Shown one piece after another: positions 46,690-57,297 of a DNA stretch of 64,000 bases. Position 1 is the stretch's first letter; every line of letters begins with the position of its first letter. The translations under genes were made by a program, and so were the position numbers. The notes beneath the pieces were generated by a model. That model was not told the origin of the DNA. It ran no database searches and was given only the letters and a program-made list of their open reading frames with translations. This stretch comes from Allomyces arbusculus (Eukaryota > Blastocladiomycota > Blastocladiomycetes > Blastocladiales > Blastocladiaceae), in the NCBI GenBank assembly GCA_027604705.1, contig JADHYV010000061.1:1-64000 (forward strand). Direction: 5' to 3'.

Positions 46690-47045
46690 GTCGGTGGAGA
46701 AGGTTGGTGGTCGCGCTCGCTTGCTCGCAAGTGGACACGCGCGTATGCAGTGCAGAGGAGAGGGGCGCGGTGGTGTTTCTTTGGTCGTTGCGTTTCCGTT
46801 GTTGTTTTTGTTTTCGTTTCCATGCCATATCCCTCCCTGCCGCTTTGAGGAATGCACATACAATCATTCTTGCCGCTTCATTTCTGGTCGCAAAAAAAAA
46901 AAGAAACGGACGACGCAAAAGCGGGCAGAGAGAATGACAAACGCTCATGTTTTCGCTGTGCCTAACATCACAATGGCACCAAAAAAAGCACTCCCAAGTG
47001 TCCAACAGACCGACACCGCCCGCCCAACCAAGAGTCCAGGCCTCT
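46690..47045. other. convergent intergenic region, RPN1 / MPP6
   Basis: Probable 3' UTRs, with an A-rich run near 46890. Nothing else seen. Confidence 0.6.
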
Positions 47046-47748
47046 TCAGGCACTGTTCTTGCTCTCACCGTTACTGCCCGGCTGGCTCCGACGCTTTCGT
47101 GCTGGCGCGCCGGCCACGTCACCGCCCTCCTGCGACTTTCGCTTCGTCGGGCCCGCCAACAGTTTCGCCACAGCTTTCGTCTTGGGCGCATACTTTGATG
47201 CCGATTTGGGCGCTGCAGCAGCCTCCTCCTCCTCCATGGCCGCATCTACGACTATGACCTCCTTTGCCTCCTCGGGCACAGGGGCTGGTGCGGGTGCGCC
47301 GACGGACCGGCGGCCAGGGAGCGGGGCGCGGGAAGTGGTGGGGAAGTCGGCGTAGGAGCTCGAGTACTCGACAATGAATTTTCTACAGAGCAGTTAAGGC
47401 AGCATGATTAAAAAAGTGACCAACGATCAAATCAACGGGACGGCACGGCTCGACACGACACTTACGGCTTGACGGCCGACTTAGCGAGCGTCCACTTAGC
47501 CTCGCGCGCTGCACGGTCCTCGTCCTCCTTGCGCTGCTCAATCAATTCGGCTTGGAGCGCGCGTTGCATGAACTGGAATTGAGGCAGAGCACGAGCGATC
47601 ATCAGCGCCATTGTCGCGTGCCGGAGTTTTCAATTCATGATTGAAATGCTGATCTTACTTTCATCTTGAGCAACTTGTCGGACCCGGGCCGCTTCTTGTC
47701 GGCGATGGCTGCCGCTGGCGTGGGCTTTGCTGATGATGCGGAGGACAT
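47046..47748 (-). CDS. MPP6: MPP6/MPHOSPH6-like exosome cofactor (177 aa)
   Basis: Three exons (47659-47748, 47466-47572, 47046-47382) join in phase. The key block is SDKLLKMK-FMQRALQAELIE, matching human MPHOSPH6 LSKNLLRMKFMQRGLDSE. It is followed by a charged helix (QRKEDEDRAAREAKWTLA), KPKFIVEYSSSYADFPTTSR and GRRSVGAPAP, which corresponds to the GRMSFRGFN motif. The C-terminus is Lys/Arg-rich (PTKRKSQEGG, ARKRRSQPGS), fitting RNA binding and nuclear location. MPP6 tethers the helicase Mtr4 to the nuclear exosome for 5.8S rRNA maturation and RNA surveillance. The match is short but ordered. It is divergent from PSMG2, 269 nt between starts. Confidence 0.8.
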
Positions 47749-48017
47749 GCTGGCGGGATCTGGCTCGGGTGAACACAGCGAGGATCACGAAGCGTCGGAG
47801 AAGCGTTGCGGCAAGTTATTTGGAACTTGATTCAAGGCAAACAGGATGGTGACGTTTTCGAAATGACCGACTGAGTGAGGCTCGACGAAGTCGACACCAG
47901 CCATTGATCGCGTCACGTGCAAAGGACGCAGACCTCTTGCGCGTCCATCGCCTGTTCGAACAGCTTGAAATCGATCACAACCAATCTGCTCCGCGACCAT
48001 CCTCGACAGTCGCAACT

Positions 48018-49074
48018 ATGACGACCAGCACGACCTGCCCGCCCATTTCCTGCGCGTTCAACTTGCAAAGCCTCAAAGATACGACCCTCGTCGTTGTATG
48101 TCCTGATCCAAGTGTGGCCAACTTGAACTGGCACTCCGTAATCAAATAGCGTAACCGCTGCTGTCCTTGTCCAGCCAACTGTATCGACCGGAAATGTTCC
48201 GCAACTCGTGGCCGACCTGCTCGTCACGTCGCTCGTCAAGGATCCCAAGACCCAGCTCGCGCTCGACCGCGTCGGCGACCTTGGACACCCGCACCTGCTC
48301 AACATTTGCGGCCCAGACGCGTATGGCGTGAGTGGGCGCATTTCGATGCCGTTGGAGGGTGCGCCTTTTCATGTCTCTGCGCACAAATTGGTCTCAGTTG
48401 CTGATCGTCCTTGACACCGCATAGTGTACGTCGACCCGCACCGCAAGATCACAGTCCTGCAGCAGCGTGCTCCCATTGTCCAAGGTTACTCGGCCGCGTT
48501 TACGCAGGCGATCGTCGACTGGATCAAGGCCGTCGGATTTGCACGCGTGATTGTCGTCGCATCGTCGGATGCGGCGTTCCGGACCGATACGTTGATTGAA
48601 GGGTGCGTTGCGAGCGACTGTTGAGAATTTCGAATGTCAAAGTTACGCGCTCATTCTCCACCCGGATAGGACGCCGTCGTTCCGCATTGTCACGGTCCCG
48701 GGCGAGCACGCGGTCCCGTCCAACCTTGCCGTGAAGCGCCTGGAACCGGATTTCGCTGACGGCAAGCTCAAGGGGTCGGCCAACTTGTCGCATCTCCTGG
48801 CCAGCGCCAAAACGAGTCTTGCACCGCAGATCCCGGTCACGGCGCTCGTCGTGTTCACGCTGGAAGGCGGTACGTCGCTCACTGCTTTGCAAACTCAGAT
48901 TCTGCTCTCCCTGACCCTGGCTCGCTTCCATCAGACAACTTGCAGGACACGCTCATGACCTACCGGCACCTGTCCAAGCTCCTCGACCTGCCCACCAACC
49001 CGCGCTTCCCACTCAGCTGGCAAGACCTGTACGGGACCAACACGTCGACCGATACGATGCGCGAAGTTTACTAG
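48018..49074 (+). CDS. PSMG2: proteasome assembly chaperone 2 (PSMG2/Add66 family), 259 aa
   Basis: Five exons (48018-48095, 48175-48358, 48425-48602, 48670-48869, 48935-49074) join in phase. Matching stretches are SLKDTTLVV-PTVSTGNVPQL, VADLLVTSL, ITVLQQRAPIVQGYSAAFTQ, DWIKAVGFARVIVVASSDAA, ALVVFTLEGDNLQDTLMTYR and PLSWQDLYG. These parallel human PSMG2 (TLLMPAVSVGNVGQLAMDLI; SSGCARVIVLSSS; FVSEGDN; SSWRLLFG). PSMG2 pairs with PSMG1 to scaffold assembly of the 20S alpha ring. Its closeness to RPN1 puts two proteasome genes within 6 kb, though they are on separate transcription units. Start chosen at the first ATG in the frame that keeps the conserved N-terminal strand. Confidence 0.9.
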
Positions 49075-49203
49075 GAACAGAAATAAAGCTCAAATCATGC
49101 CACGATTCCGCCATCCCACACGGCACCACGACACTAATTTTTGTCCACCGCCACGAATCGTCAACGGCGTAAGTCACTCCTTGCTTGCAGTTTCACTGTG
49201 CCC

Positions 49204-50730
49204 CTACTTCGTGGCGGCCGGCGCCTTGGTGCATAGCCCAAACTCGGCGACGTCCACACGCGCCAAATCAAAGCACTCGCGCTCATTGTACCGGACGGCC
49301 ACCTCGACCGCGAGCTTCGCTGGTGCAACGCGCGGCTGTCCCCGCACTGGGTTCACGCTGCCCTCAACCGTGATCCACTTGCCCTCCGGGATTGGGTTCA
49401 CACTGCCCGGGAACGCTTTCGCAGCCACGAGTGCCGTGCCCGAGTAGAGCGACACGACCGCGTCGCGCACTGTGCACGTCGGCAAACTCGCCGCGCCACT
49501 GCCATTGGCCGTGGGGGGTACCGTCTTGACACGCACGCGCGCGACCGCATGCGTGCGCGGCGCAGGCAAAATGGCGCGCGCTGTCTGGAACCCGTACTTG
49601 ACGAGCCGGCGCGCGTCTCTAGCGACAACGCGGTCGCGCCGCTGCAGGATGGCGGCGCGTGTCGCGCGGCCCGTGGTCGGGTTGCGAACGGTGCGAATCG
49701 CCGCGTGGCCGTGCACGCGCGGGAACGAGTACGGGACGAGCTTGTCGTCCGTCAGGGTCGCGGGCAGGAGCGTCGTGCACTGCTGCTTCGGCTTGCCCGT
49801 GGTCGTGCGGCGGCGGCGGTTGTTACCACCGGGGTTCATGGAGACCGAGAATTGCTTGGGCGTGATCGTAGCCGTGGTCGGCGCCTTCAGGTTGCGCAGG
49901 ACTACGCTGTTGCGCTTGATCTTGCGCTCGCGGCGCGTCGGGCGCCCGCCGGTCGCGCGGGGCTTGTGACCCGTTGTATTGCGAGGACGACGAGGGCGCG
50001 CAGCGCTGCTGTTCGGACGCTTGCCGCGCTGCTGCTTGTTTTTCCCACCGGCACGTTGCCATTTGGGCTTCCACATGACTGGCCTGTTGCCGGGCTTGCG
50101 CGACGGTAAGTTCCGGCGACGACGAGAGCGACGCGCGGGACGACCACTCGGCGTGCCGTTATGCGCGACCGGTGTAGACTGCACCGACGCGGCCATGGAC
50201 CGGCCGCGTGGGCTTGCACCGCTCGTCGTCGTCGTCGTGCCGCCCTGGCCGGCGTCCGAAGGCCCACTCTGACTCTGAGGACCAACGCCCGGCGTACGAC
50301 GACGCGGCTTCCGCGGCTTCCGTGGCCGGAAAAACGGCTTGTCAGACGTCGCGACCTGCGGGCGCGCCGGATCGATCATAGGCGGCGCCTGAGGGTGCCC
50401 GCGCGGGCGGTCAACCGCACCCGTCGTCGTAGTCGCGCGTGGGACCGCCGCAGCCGTGCGTGCTGGTGCGGCCCACTTGGTCGTGGGTGTCGCGGTCGCG
50501 GTCGCACGCGGGACAGCCTTGAGCACACCACCCGCGCAGGTCATCCCCTTGCCGAGCGGAATCCCGAGCTGGCACGGGTTCACAGGGAACGCCCGCGGAT
50601 CGAGCGCGGGCGCCGCCTCGGTGCCGTCGTCGTACGCGGTGAAGTCGTCGTCAATGTCGAATTGCGCGTGCGCATGCGCGACGAGCAGGGCCACGGTCGT
50701 GAGCAACAGGAGTGAGTTCATGGCGGGCAT
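49204..50730 (-). CDS. secreted, strongly basic low-complexity protein (508 aa)
   Basis: No known family. A clear signal peptide (MNSLLLLTTVALLVAHAHAQ) is followed by a short acidic segment (FDIDDDFTAYDDG), a small Cys-containing stretch (NPCQLGIPLGKGMTCAGG), then about 250 residues rich in Arg, Pro, Thr, Gly and Lys (RKPRKPRRRTPG; ARRSRRRRNLPSRKPGNR; RGKRPNSSAARPRRPRNTTG). The C-terminal about 170 residues look folded and carry cysteines in QQCTTLLPATL, LPTCTVRDAVVSLYSGTALV and NERECFDLARVDVAEFGLCT. It could be a cell-wall or extracellular-matrix protein that binds polyanions, or an effector; neither is shown. There is one exon, and the ATG at 50721 is an equally good start. Confidence 0.7.
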   Translation of the reverse strand: MPAMNSLLLLTTVALLVAHAHAQFDIDDDFTAYDDGTEAAPALDPRAFPVNPCQLGIPLGKGMTCAGGVLKAVPRATATATPTTKWAAPARTAAAVPRATTTTGAVDRPRGHPQAPPMIDPARPQVATSDKPFFRPRKPRKPRRRTPGVGPQSQSGPSDAGQGGTTTTTSGASPRGRSMAASVQSTPVAHNGTPSGRPARRSRRRRNLPSRKPGNRPVMWKPKWQRAGGKNKQQRGKRPNSSAARPRRPRNTTGHKPRATGGRPTRRERKIKRNSVVLRNLKAPTTATITPKQFSVSMNPGGNNRRRRTTTGKPKQQCTTLLPATLTDDKLVPYSFPRVHGHAAIRTVRNPTTGRATRAAILQRRDRVVARDARRLVKYGFQTARAILPAPRTHAVARVRVKTVPPTANGSGAASLPTCTVRDAVVSLYSGTALVAAKAFPGSVNPIPEGKWITVEGSVNPVRGQPRVAPAKLAVEVAVRYNERECFDLARVDVAEFGLCTKAPAATK

Positions 50731-51175
50731 TGCTGACGAGGAAGCAAGCTGGTGCTTCGTTAGTCGTCAACTGAGTGGGTCGGCGGGACGTCGGCGAGAC
50801 GGAACTCTCGATGGCACTGCCGCCGCGGTCCGGGAGCTGCGAGCGTTGGCAGAGAGCAGGGTCGAGGTTGAGAGTTTGCTGTTCAACGGCAGCAGCCGTG
50901 TCGCACGCGCTGGTGGTCGTGGTGGTCGTGCAGGACGACCAAACAGTGGTTGATCAGGCTTGTGGGAGAACAGGGAGACGCGGTCACGTTGTTGTGCAGC
51001 ACAACCACAATGCAGAACAGGGCCGCGAGGACTTCGTCGAGCGCCCATCCCACCATAACATGAATCAGGAGCGCTAAATGATTTTGAAATCAAATTGAAG
51101 TCTTGCTCAGTCGACCATCTGCCACGGCAAGCTAATCCACCCGCGGCTGTAGCGAGTCTCCATTGCAGCCCAAGT
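50731..51175. other. intergenic, upstream of the secreted basic protein
   Basis: No protein-like frame, RNA gene or repeat seen. Confidence 0.6.
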
Positions 51176-52231
51176 TCACTCCCCCCAATGCAACTGCGCG
51201 TCTGCACCAGGCACCTCGCGCAACAACCGACGTAGCAACTCTTCGCGCGCGATCCACTGCTGCATGTGGTCTTGGTAAGAGGCGCGTAGCCGCACCACGC
51301 GCGCTCGCGTAATCGCGGCGTGCTGCGCCAGCGCGCGAACCCGGCGGCGAAGGGCAAACTCGCTTTCCTCATCCTCGATATCGTCGGCGCCGGCGACGGA
51401 AAAGAGCCGCGGCAGCTGGCCCACCCAGTCGCGCGCGCGCTCTAGCTTGCCCTCGGCCATACGGAGCGCGCGCGTCAGCACGGCGTGCTTGGTGGCGTAC
51501 TTGGCCCGTGCACGGTGCTGGATCGTCTGCAGGTGGTAAAGCTCGCGCTGCACCGGCGCGAGAGCCGTCGGGTCGAAGCGGGGCGGCGGGGTCGCGATTT
51601 GCAGGCGAGGGTGATCGTGGTCGGGCTTGTTCGGCTCTTGCGCTTGCTGTACGGTAACGGGTACTTGCGGCGAATGGATCGCCGGCTCGGTGGGCTCGAC
51701 AGAACCCGCTGAAGTCGGCGGCGGGGCGTGACCCATGTCCTGAGACTTAAGTTGATCTGGATGGAATTGTGTGAGCAGGCGGTCAAGATCACAACCTTCA
51801 CCATGGACCCACCGAACTACGGAATCACGTACTGCTTGCCGGCCAAATACGGGCGTGAACAATCGCATCGAGCACGCTTGCAGGTTCTCCACCCTGTGCA
51901 CTCGCCGAGTTAGCCGCGACTCGTTCGTTATTGGGCTCACGTTGAACTTGAAAGTCCATCGCGTCGGTTTCGGCATCGTGAGCGAGGACGTCAGGATCTA
52001 CAGCGTGTCATCTCGAAGCATCAGAATGCACTGTCCCTTGCGAAAATGTCACGTATGCGCTCATAGCTGCCATGAAGTACAGACTCGCGAGCGGATGCTG
52101 GCGGGCCACCAATGCTGCCGAGCTGGGCGGCATCGGCTCTGCACGCACTAGTCCAAAGTCGGCGACCAAGCTCAGAGCGGCCGCGAGGGCCATGGCGAAG
52201 GCCAGGATACGGGTACTCCAGCCGCGCGACA
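51176..52231 (-). CDS. small protein with N-terminal hydrophobic segments and C-terminal coiled coil, exon structure uncertain
   Basis: A start at 52231 gives MSRGWSTRILAFAMALAAAL, a signal- or membrane-like segment, then LASLYFMAAMSAY with a second hydrophobic stretch. A GTGACA donor and a GCTGTAG acceptor would splice this in phase to ILTSSLTMPKPTRWTFKFN. Further on, the frame reaching 51176 encodes Pro-rich linker and charged helices (ELYHLQTIQHRARAKYATKH, LRMAEGKLERARDWVGQLPR, REELLRRLLREVPGAD) likely to form a coiled coil. The middle (51720-51900) has one or two more possible introns I could not settle. No family recognised. A mitochondrial or ER membrane protein is possible. Two separate small genes is the alternative reading. 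Confidence 0.45.
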
Positions 52232-53038
52232 TTATCAGTTGGGATTGTTGGGATTCGAGCCACAATGGACTTCAATCGTTGACAGCTCGCAAAATTACGA
52301 CAACCTGCACGGTTTTGATGCTCGGTCAACACTCAAACAACTTGCAGCAAGTTGGTCACTCGAGCGAAGGGAGCCCGTCGTCTGTGCGTTCGTGCTTCGG
52401 CAAGACAAGGTCTGGCGCGCTTGTCGGTGCCACGGTGGTGGCGGCCTCGGTGGCGGATCGTGCGCACACCGTCGTGTCCAACATCAGCAACCAACAAGCA
52501 TCAATCCGTCCATAGATTTACGGTGGCGTCCATTTGGCGTCGACGTGTCGAGCAAATGTTCCGCCGCATTGACATTTCCTGTCCAGGCGGACGGGTGGAC
52601 GATGGCGATGTTGTGCCAGCACTCATCGGTTGTGGCGACACTCCGCCATTCTGTTCGCGCGTTGTTCAAGGGCGTTGCTCAGCAGCCCGAGGCCCTGACA
52701 CCCCGTCGGCGCGTCGGCTGGGAGCAACTTCGTCCATGGGATGATGGCAGCGATGGGCAGGTCATCCTGCAGCCGCTGGGGCCTCGGAGCAGAGGGCGTT
52801 GGCCGGGCCAACGGACGACTAACGCCGCAACCCTGTTGCTTGGCACCACACTCCCTGACCTGTGCGCCCCTCCTCGCCCATCTGCGATCCTTTTGGTGGA
52901 GGGTGCGGTGCCATGCTCTCTTGCCCTCCCTCAACTCGACCTCGCCCCGCCCTTGGCATTGGGAGCGCCCCGTCGAAACCGACGCGTCCTGCTGCGCCAG
53001 TACGTTTGTTGTGATCGTGCCTACCCACATCGTCATCG
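52232..53038. other. intergenic, upstream of the Cys-rich membrane protein
   Basis: A plus-strand frame is open for 285 codons (52239-53096) but is out of phase with the downstream gene and not protein-like. A missing signal-peptide exon of that gene could lie here; I could not identify one. Confidence 0.5.
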
Positions 53039-55093
53039 ATGGCCCCGACCACCGACCCAAGCACCGTGTTCCCGGCGCCGTTTACCGATGCCATGATCAT
53101 GACGGCCGCGCTGTGCAGCCCGACCACGGCGGGCGCGGACTGCCGGACTATTTTGACGCCACATGGTGCCGCGGCCCGTGACGCATACGAAAAGCAATGC
53201 CGCCCGTCCAAGTGCCCAGACATGCAAACTCGATACGATCAGGTCATGGCTGATCGCATCGCGTCCAGAAAGGACTATGTTCAGGCCGGTTCGTGCGTGG
53301 TGGAACTAATTGTCCTGTATTGAAAGGATTTTGCACTGACGACGCGTTATTTATGAACGACAGGCGAGGACCTCCAAACGTGCGGCATCAACGCGTGCCC
53401 AGCGCAATTTGTAGCCGCCTACTCGATGGTGTGCGTCCGGTTCACGGAGCCAGCGTTGCAAGCGTTTCTGACGCCTTCGCGCTTGCTGAGCCTGGCACCG
53501 AGCTATGTGCCCGAAGCACTTCAGGCTGAATGGAACCAGACGCGCCACAACGCGCAAATCCAGGCCGGGACCTCGCTCGGCATCTGCACCACGTCCATAC
53601 CTATCGGTACGGCGTGCAGTTCAAGCACGGCCCAGTCGCGCGACGGACTGCCGGCGCCGCAGGCCATTGCCCCCGTCATGTACCAGACCGAAAACGACCG
53701 CTTGTCCGTGGGCCCTTTGGTCACCAACTCGACGCCGCCGCAGCTGTTCGTCAACAAGGCGCGCATTCCGTCGAGTGGGGTCCTGGACCAGACGTTCCCG
53801 CTTAACTACTTCACGCCGGGTCCGTGCGTGAACGGGGCCATTGTGAGCCCGCGGTTCATGGACGATTCGTGCTCGCAAGATGCCGAGTGTCTGCTGGGCT
53901 CATGCTATGGCAACGTCTGCCGCGCGAAGACGCGGTCGCTCTTGGCTGCGGGCGTGTTTGATGCTGTGTCCAACGCGACGCTGTCATCGACGAACGCAAG
54001 CGCGACAAGTCTTCCGACCGACGATCTCCTCGGTGTGCTCCCACCACCATCGTCCATTTCGCCCGGGCAGATCGCACTAATCTTAACGGCACCCGTCCTG
54101 CTCATCCTCTTGGCCCTCGCCGTCTGGCGGCGACAGCTGCATGTTGAAGATGACGATGACGACGATGCCAAGTCGGGTGTCGTTGTGGTGGACGCGATCG
54201 ACCCAACGGCGCCGGCTGCGCGCGAAGCGCGATTGAGCCCCGCCGACCCACGCATGCTCGACGACGTCGAGTCGGCCATAAACTCGCGCCGGTCGTCCAT
54301 GTCCGGGGTCGACCTGTCGCTGCCAAACTACTCGCCCTACTCGGCACTGCGCCCCCTGCCATCAACAGCACCACCAAGTTATCCACCCTCTACCCGGTCA
54401 ACTATTGTCGGCGCGTACAATGGCGGGCCTAACATTACGGCCATGTCGTCGCTGCGTCACGAAGTCGATATTCCTCCGTGGGCGAGCTCGCGCGGGACTC
54501 CGCGGCCGAGTCCACGGATAAGTCCGCGCCCGAGCCCGCGCGTATCGGTCGAGTCTACGACGAGTGCACGCCGCAGCGCGTACGACGATCAGCCGTGGGA
54601 GTCGGGCGAGTCGTTTGAAATGATGGGTACTCGGCGCCGGCGTGGCGTGAATTCGCGCCCCGGGTCGCGCGCGGCAAGTCCACGGCGGTCCTCATCGCGG
54701 TCAGCAAGCCCGCGGCGGTCCACGTCCCGGTCTGCGAGCCCACGCTTAATCCCGTCACGGTCTGCCAGCCCGCACTTGCCGCCGTCACGGTCTGCAAGTC
54801 CGCACCTGTCGCCGTCGCGGTCGGGCAGTCCACGATCGCGCGCTGCAAGTCCGAGACCAGCGGTAGCGCGTTCCAGGAGCCCAAGGCCGATACCGTCACG
54901 AACCGCAAGTCCGCGACCGTCCATGTACCGCGAGGCCATCCGTGCATCGAGTCCACGGCCCCCAGTAATGGTGCGCGCTTCCAGTCCTCGACCCCGCATT
55001 TCGCGCGCTGCGAGCCCGCGCCCAGCAAGCGTTCGGTCGGCGCGTATGCACTCAGCCAGCGACTTTTCACGGTCGGTACGCCGAAGTTGGTGA
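53039..55093 (+). CDS. single-pass membrane protein: Cys-rich ectodomain and SR-like Ser-Pro repeat tail (659 aa)
   Basis: Exons 53039-53288 and 53364-55093 join in phase. The N-terminal 310 residues hold about 16 Cys (CSPTTAGADCRT, KQCRPSKCPDM, EDLQTCGINACPAQFVAAYS, DDSCSQDAECLLGSCYGNVC), suggesting a disulfide-bonded extracellular domain. A membrane span lies at about 317-339 (GQIALILTAPVLLILLALAV), then an acidic stop (EDDDDDDAK). The cytoplasmic tail ends with about 140 residues of imperfect repeats of RSASPR / SRSASPHLPP type (54655-55070 in DNA, units of 24-33 nt). Such tails resemble SR-kinase substrates. A signal peptide is not seen at this start, so an upstream exon may be missing. 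No known family. Confidence 0.65.
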
Positions 55094-55319
55094 TTCGTTG
55101 CCGCTTTTCGTGATGCAGGCTACGTGATTCATTGCCTTTTTGTACATTTTGATCGTGGCTGCGCTCACCGTGACCGCTATTCCTTCCCTGTCTGATATCA
55201 CGGCGGTGCCACGCGAAGTGCTTGCGAATATATACGTATTTGCGCACCTCAGTGTTCTCTTTCCACCTATGCAGCTGCCAAGAACACACAACTAACCTCT
55301 ATCGACCTTCTTCACCGTG

Positions 55320-57190
55320 TTCCTGACTTGTTTCAATTCGTGCCAATACTTGATGTACATTGCGAGCCCAGCGCCGTGGTCGGTACTGTCAGATGGCAAC
55401 TTCCGCACATCAACCATAAGAGTCATGCTTTCCACTTCAAAATGAGCCTGTTGCACTGGCGGTGGCTTTGGCAATCAACGGAAACAAGGGTACCAGCGGC
55501 AGCGGGGGCATGAGTGTGTACCAACTCTCCGGTAGCTTCTGCCTTGACATAGAGCATGAAACCCATCTGCACATCGTCAGAACTGCTCTCATCGCCATTA
55601 CTTTCGAGAGCGCCAACCAGTCACACTGCAGAATCGACAGTGGTGTTGGTGGATGGGGCACCCTGTGTGCCCGACTCGTCCGATCCCCTGCTGGCCGAAG
55701 CAACAACGCCGAAATCTTCGAAAAAGTCGGTGATGCTCCCACGCGGGCCAACCACTGCGCGAAGTATCGCCACCATCCGCTCATATTTGCACCGTGGCAC
55801 TTTGGCTGGCCGCGGCAGATATTGAAGTCGCCAACCAGTACCTACGACGCCAGCAGCCAGGACCGCCGGGTGCGCTTTGCGATTTCGGTGAGCTGCGAGA
55901 AGCGGACTCTAGCAACTTCGACAGTTGCCGATCCCGACGACCGCAAGTGGAGGTTGATGATATTTCGGTTACCGTCCGTGAGGAGCACCACGCGAAAGAT
56001 CTGAAACCCCGGGGCTGCCAGAAATTGACGTTTGCCACCGCAATGGTAAAGTAGATGCACGGCCGCATCAAGGAGCGGGAACCGGGGCAGAACGACCGGG
56101 ACAGAACGAGGAGACCAGATCCGCGGGATAATGATTTCACGGCTGATACGTCATGGACACTCGAAGTATCGCCAATTGTTGATCATCAAGTTTGGACGAG
56201 GCACACATCACAGACGGTGACAAGGCATGCGTGCTGCCATAACATGAGCAAGCCCATGCTTCATCGCACGCTGCTTCAGAGCTTCACGCAACTTGGGCTC
56301 AGATAGTTGCTGCAGGCACGGCACGTCGTACTTGTCAAATGATTGCGCGGAAAGATGATCAAGACACTCCTAGATAGGCTTAATGGTGCGTAACTTGCGT
56401 ACCGATCGCGATCATATCATGTTTGCAGTAGTGCCCATGTGAATATTGTGGGATAGAAGGTACATGCATTTGTGGACGAGGACAGATGCGTAGGGCCAAT
56501 GTTGAACCTCAGGAAGCGTAGCGAATAATGGAACAGCTCGCTTGAGCGTGGGACAGCAAGGCAAAGAGGATGCAGGTGTGCTGATGTGTCACATGCAGTA
56601 TATGTGTTCTCGAGCTATCAACTCTTTCTCTGAGACCATGACCGTAAAGCTGGCGGGTGTCGACTTTTTCGAGGCAGGTACAGCAACTGCTATGACACTG
56701 CCAAGTACGCTGGACGACTCCCTGCGAAGAAGAATTTTCTGTGCGCTGTAGTTCTGTGAGCAATGGACGGCGGAAGGCCACGCGACACGCGGCAGCCCGC
56801 TTTGCATGAACCTGGAGTTACGATTCGGTCAACTTATCGTCGTGATGAGAAGCCTGTAATTTGAAAGTGAGAAGTGCGCACCAAGAAATGGATTTGAAAG
56901 GAAAAGGATGTTGCCAAGCTGGCACCCATCCACGTGCCCATCATACCGTTGCAGTTGCAAAACGCAACGGTAGGCCTCAGACCGTTGGAACACGTTAGTC
57001 GGCGGTACTGTCCACCATCGCCCGCTTTCATGATATTCGGCCACAAGGGTCAGTGGAAAATTGGTGCTGTTGACGAGCGGAATGTCACCCACCAGTATGA
57101 TCGTGCACAACTGTTGAGCTTGCGACACAACGGCTTGTGCGTAAGATTCAAGGAAGTAATACTTACCTTTTGTGACGTGGGGGAATTATA
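55320..57190 (-). pseudogene. fossil copy of the actinoporin-like/sphingomyelinase gene
   Basis: A degraded relative of the whole gene at 57298-59160, in the same orientation and directly downstream of it. Pieces of every region survive in order: the N-terminal domain with LTLVAEYHESGRWWTVPP, the linker, middle parts of the hydrolase, and the C-terminal GLAMYIK end. It is clearly broken, with roughly half a dozen or more disruptions, so it is taken as an old, inactive tandem duplicate. Divergence from its neighbour is considerable. Confidence 0.7.
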
Positions 57191-57297
57191 ACGAGTGAGG
57201 ATGTGACGTCGAACTGAGATTGGGAACAGCGAGAGCACAAAAGCAAAAAGTTACATCGACATTCACAATTTTGTTTTTAGTTCAGAAACAGAACAAT

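Noticed and set aside
54655-55070. CRISPR-like short repeats
   Set aside because: They are in-frame, imperfect coding repeats of the membrane protein, without uniform spacers.
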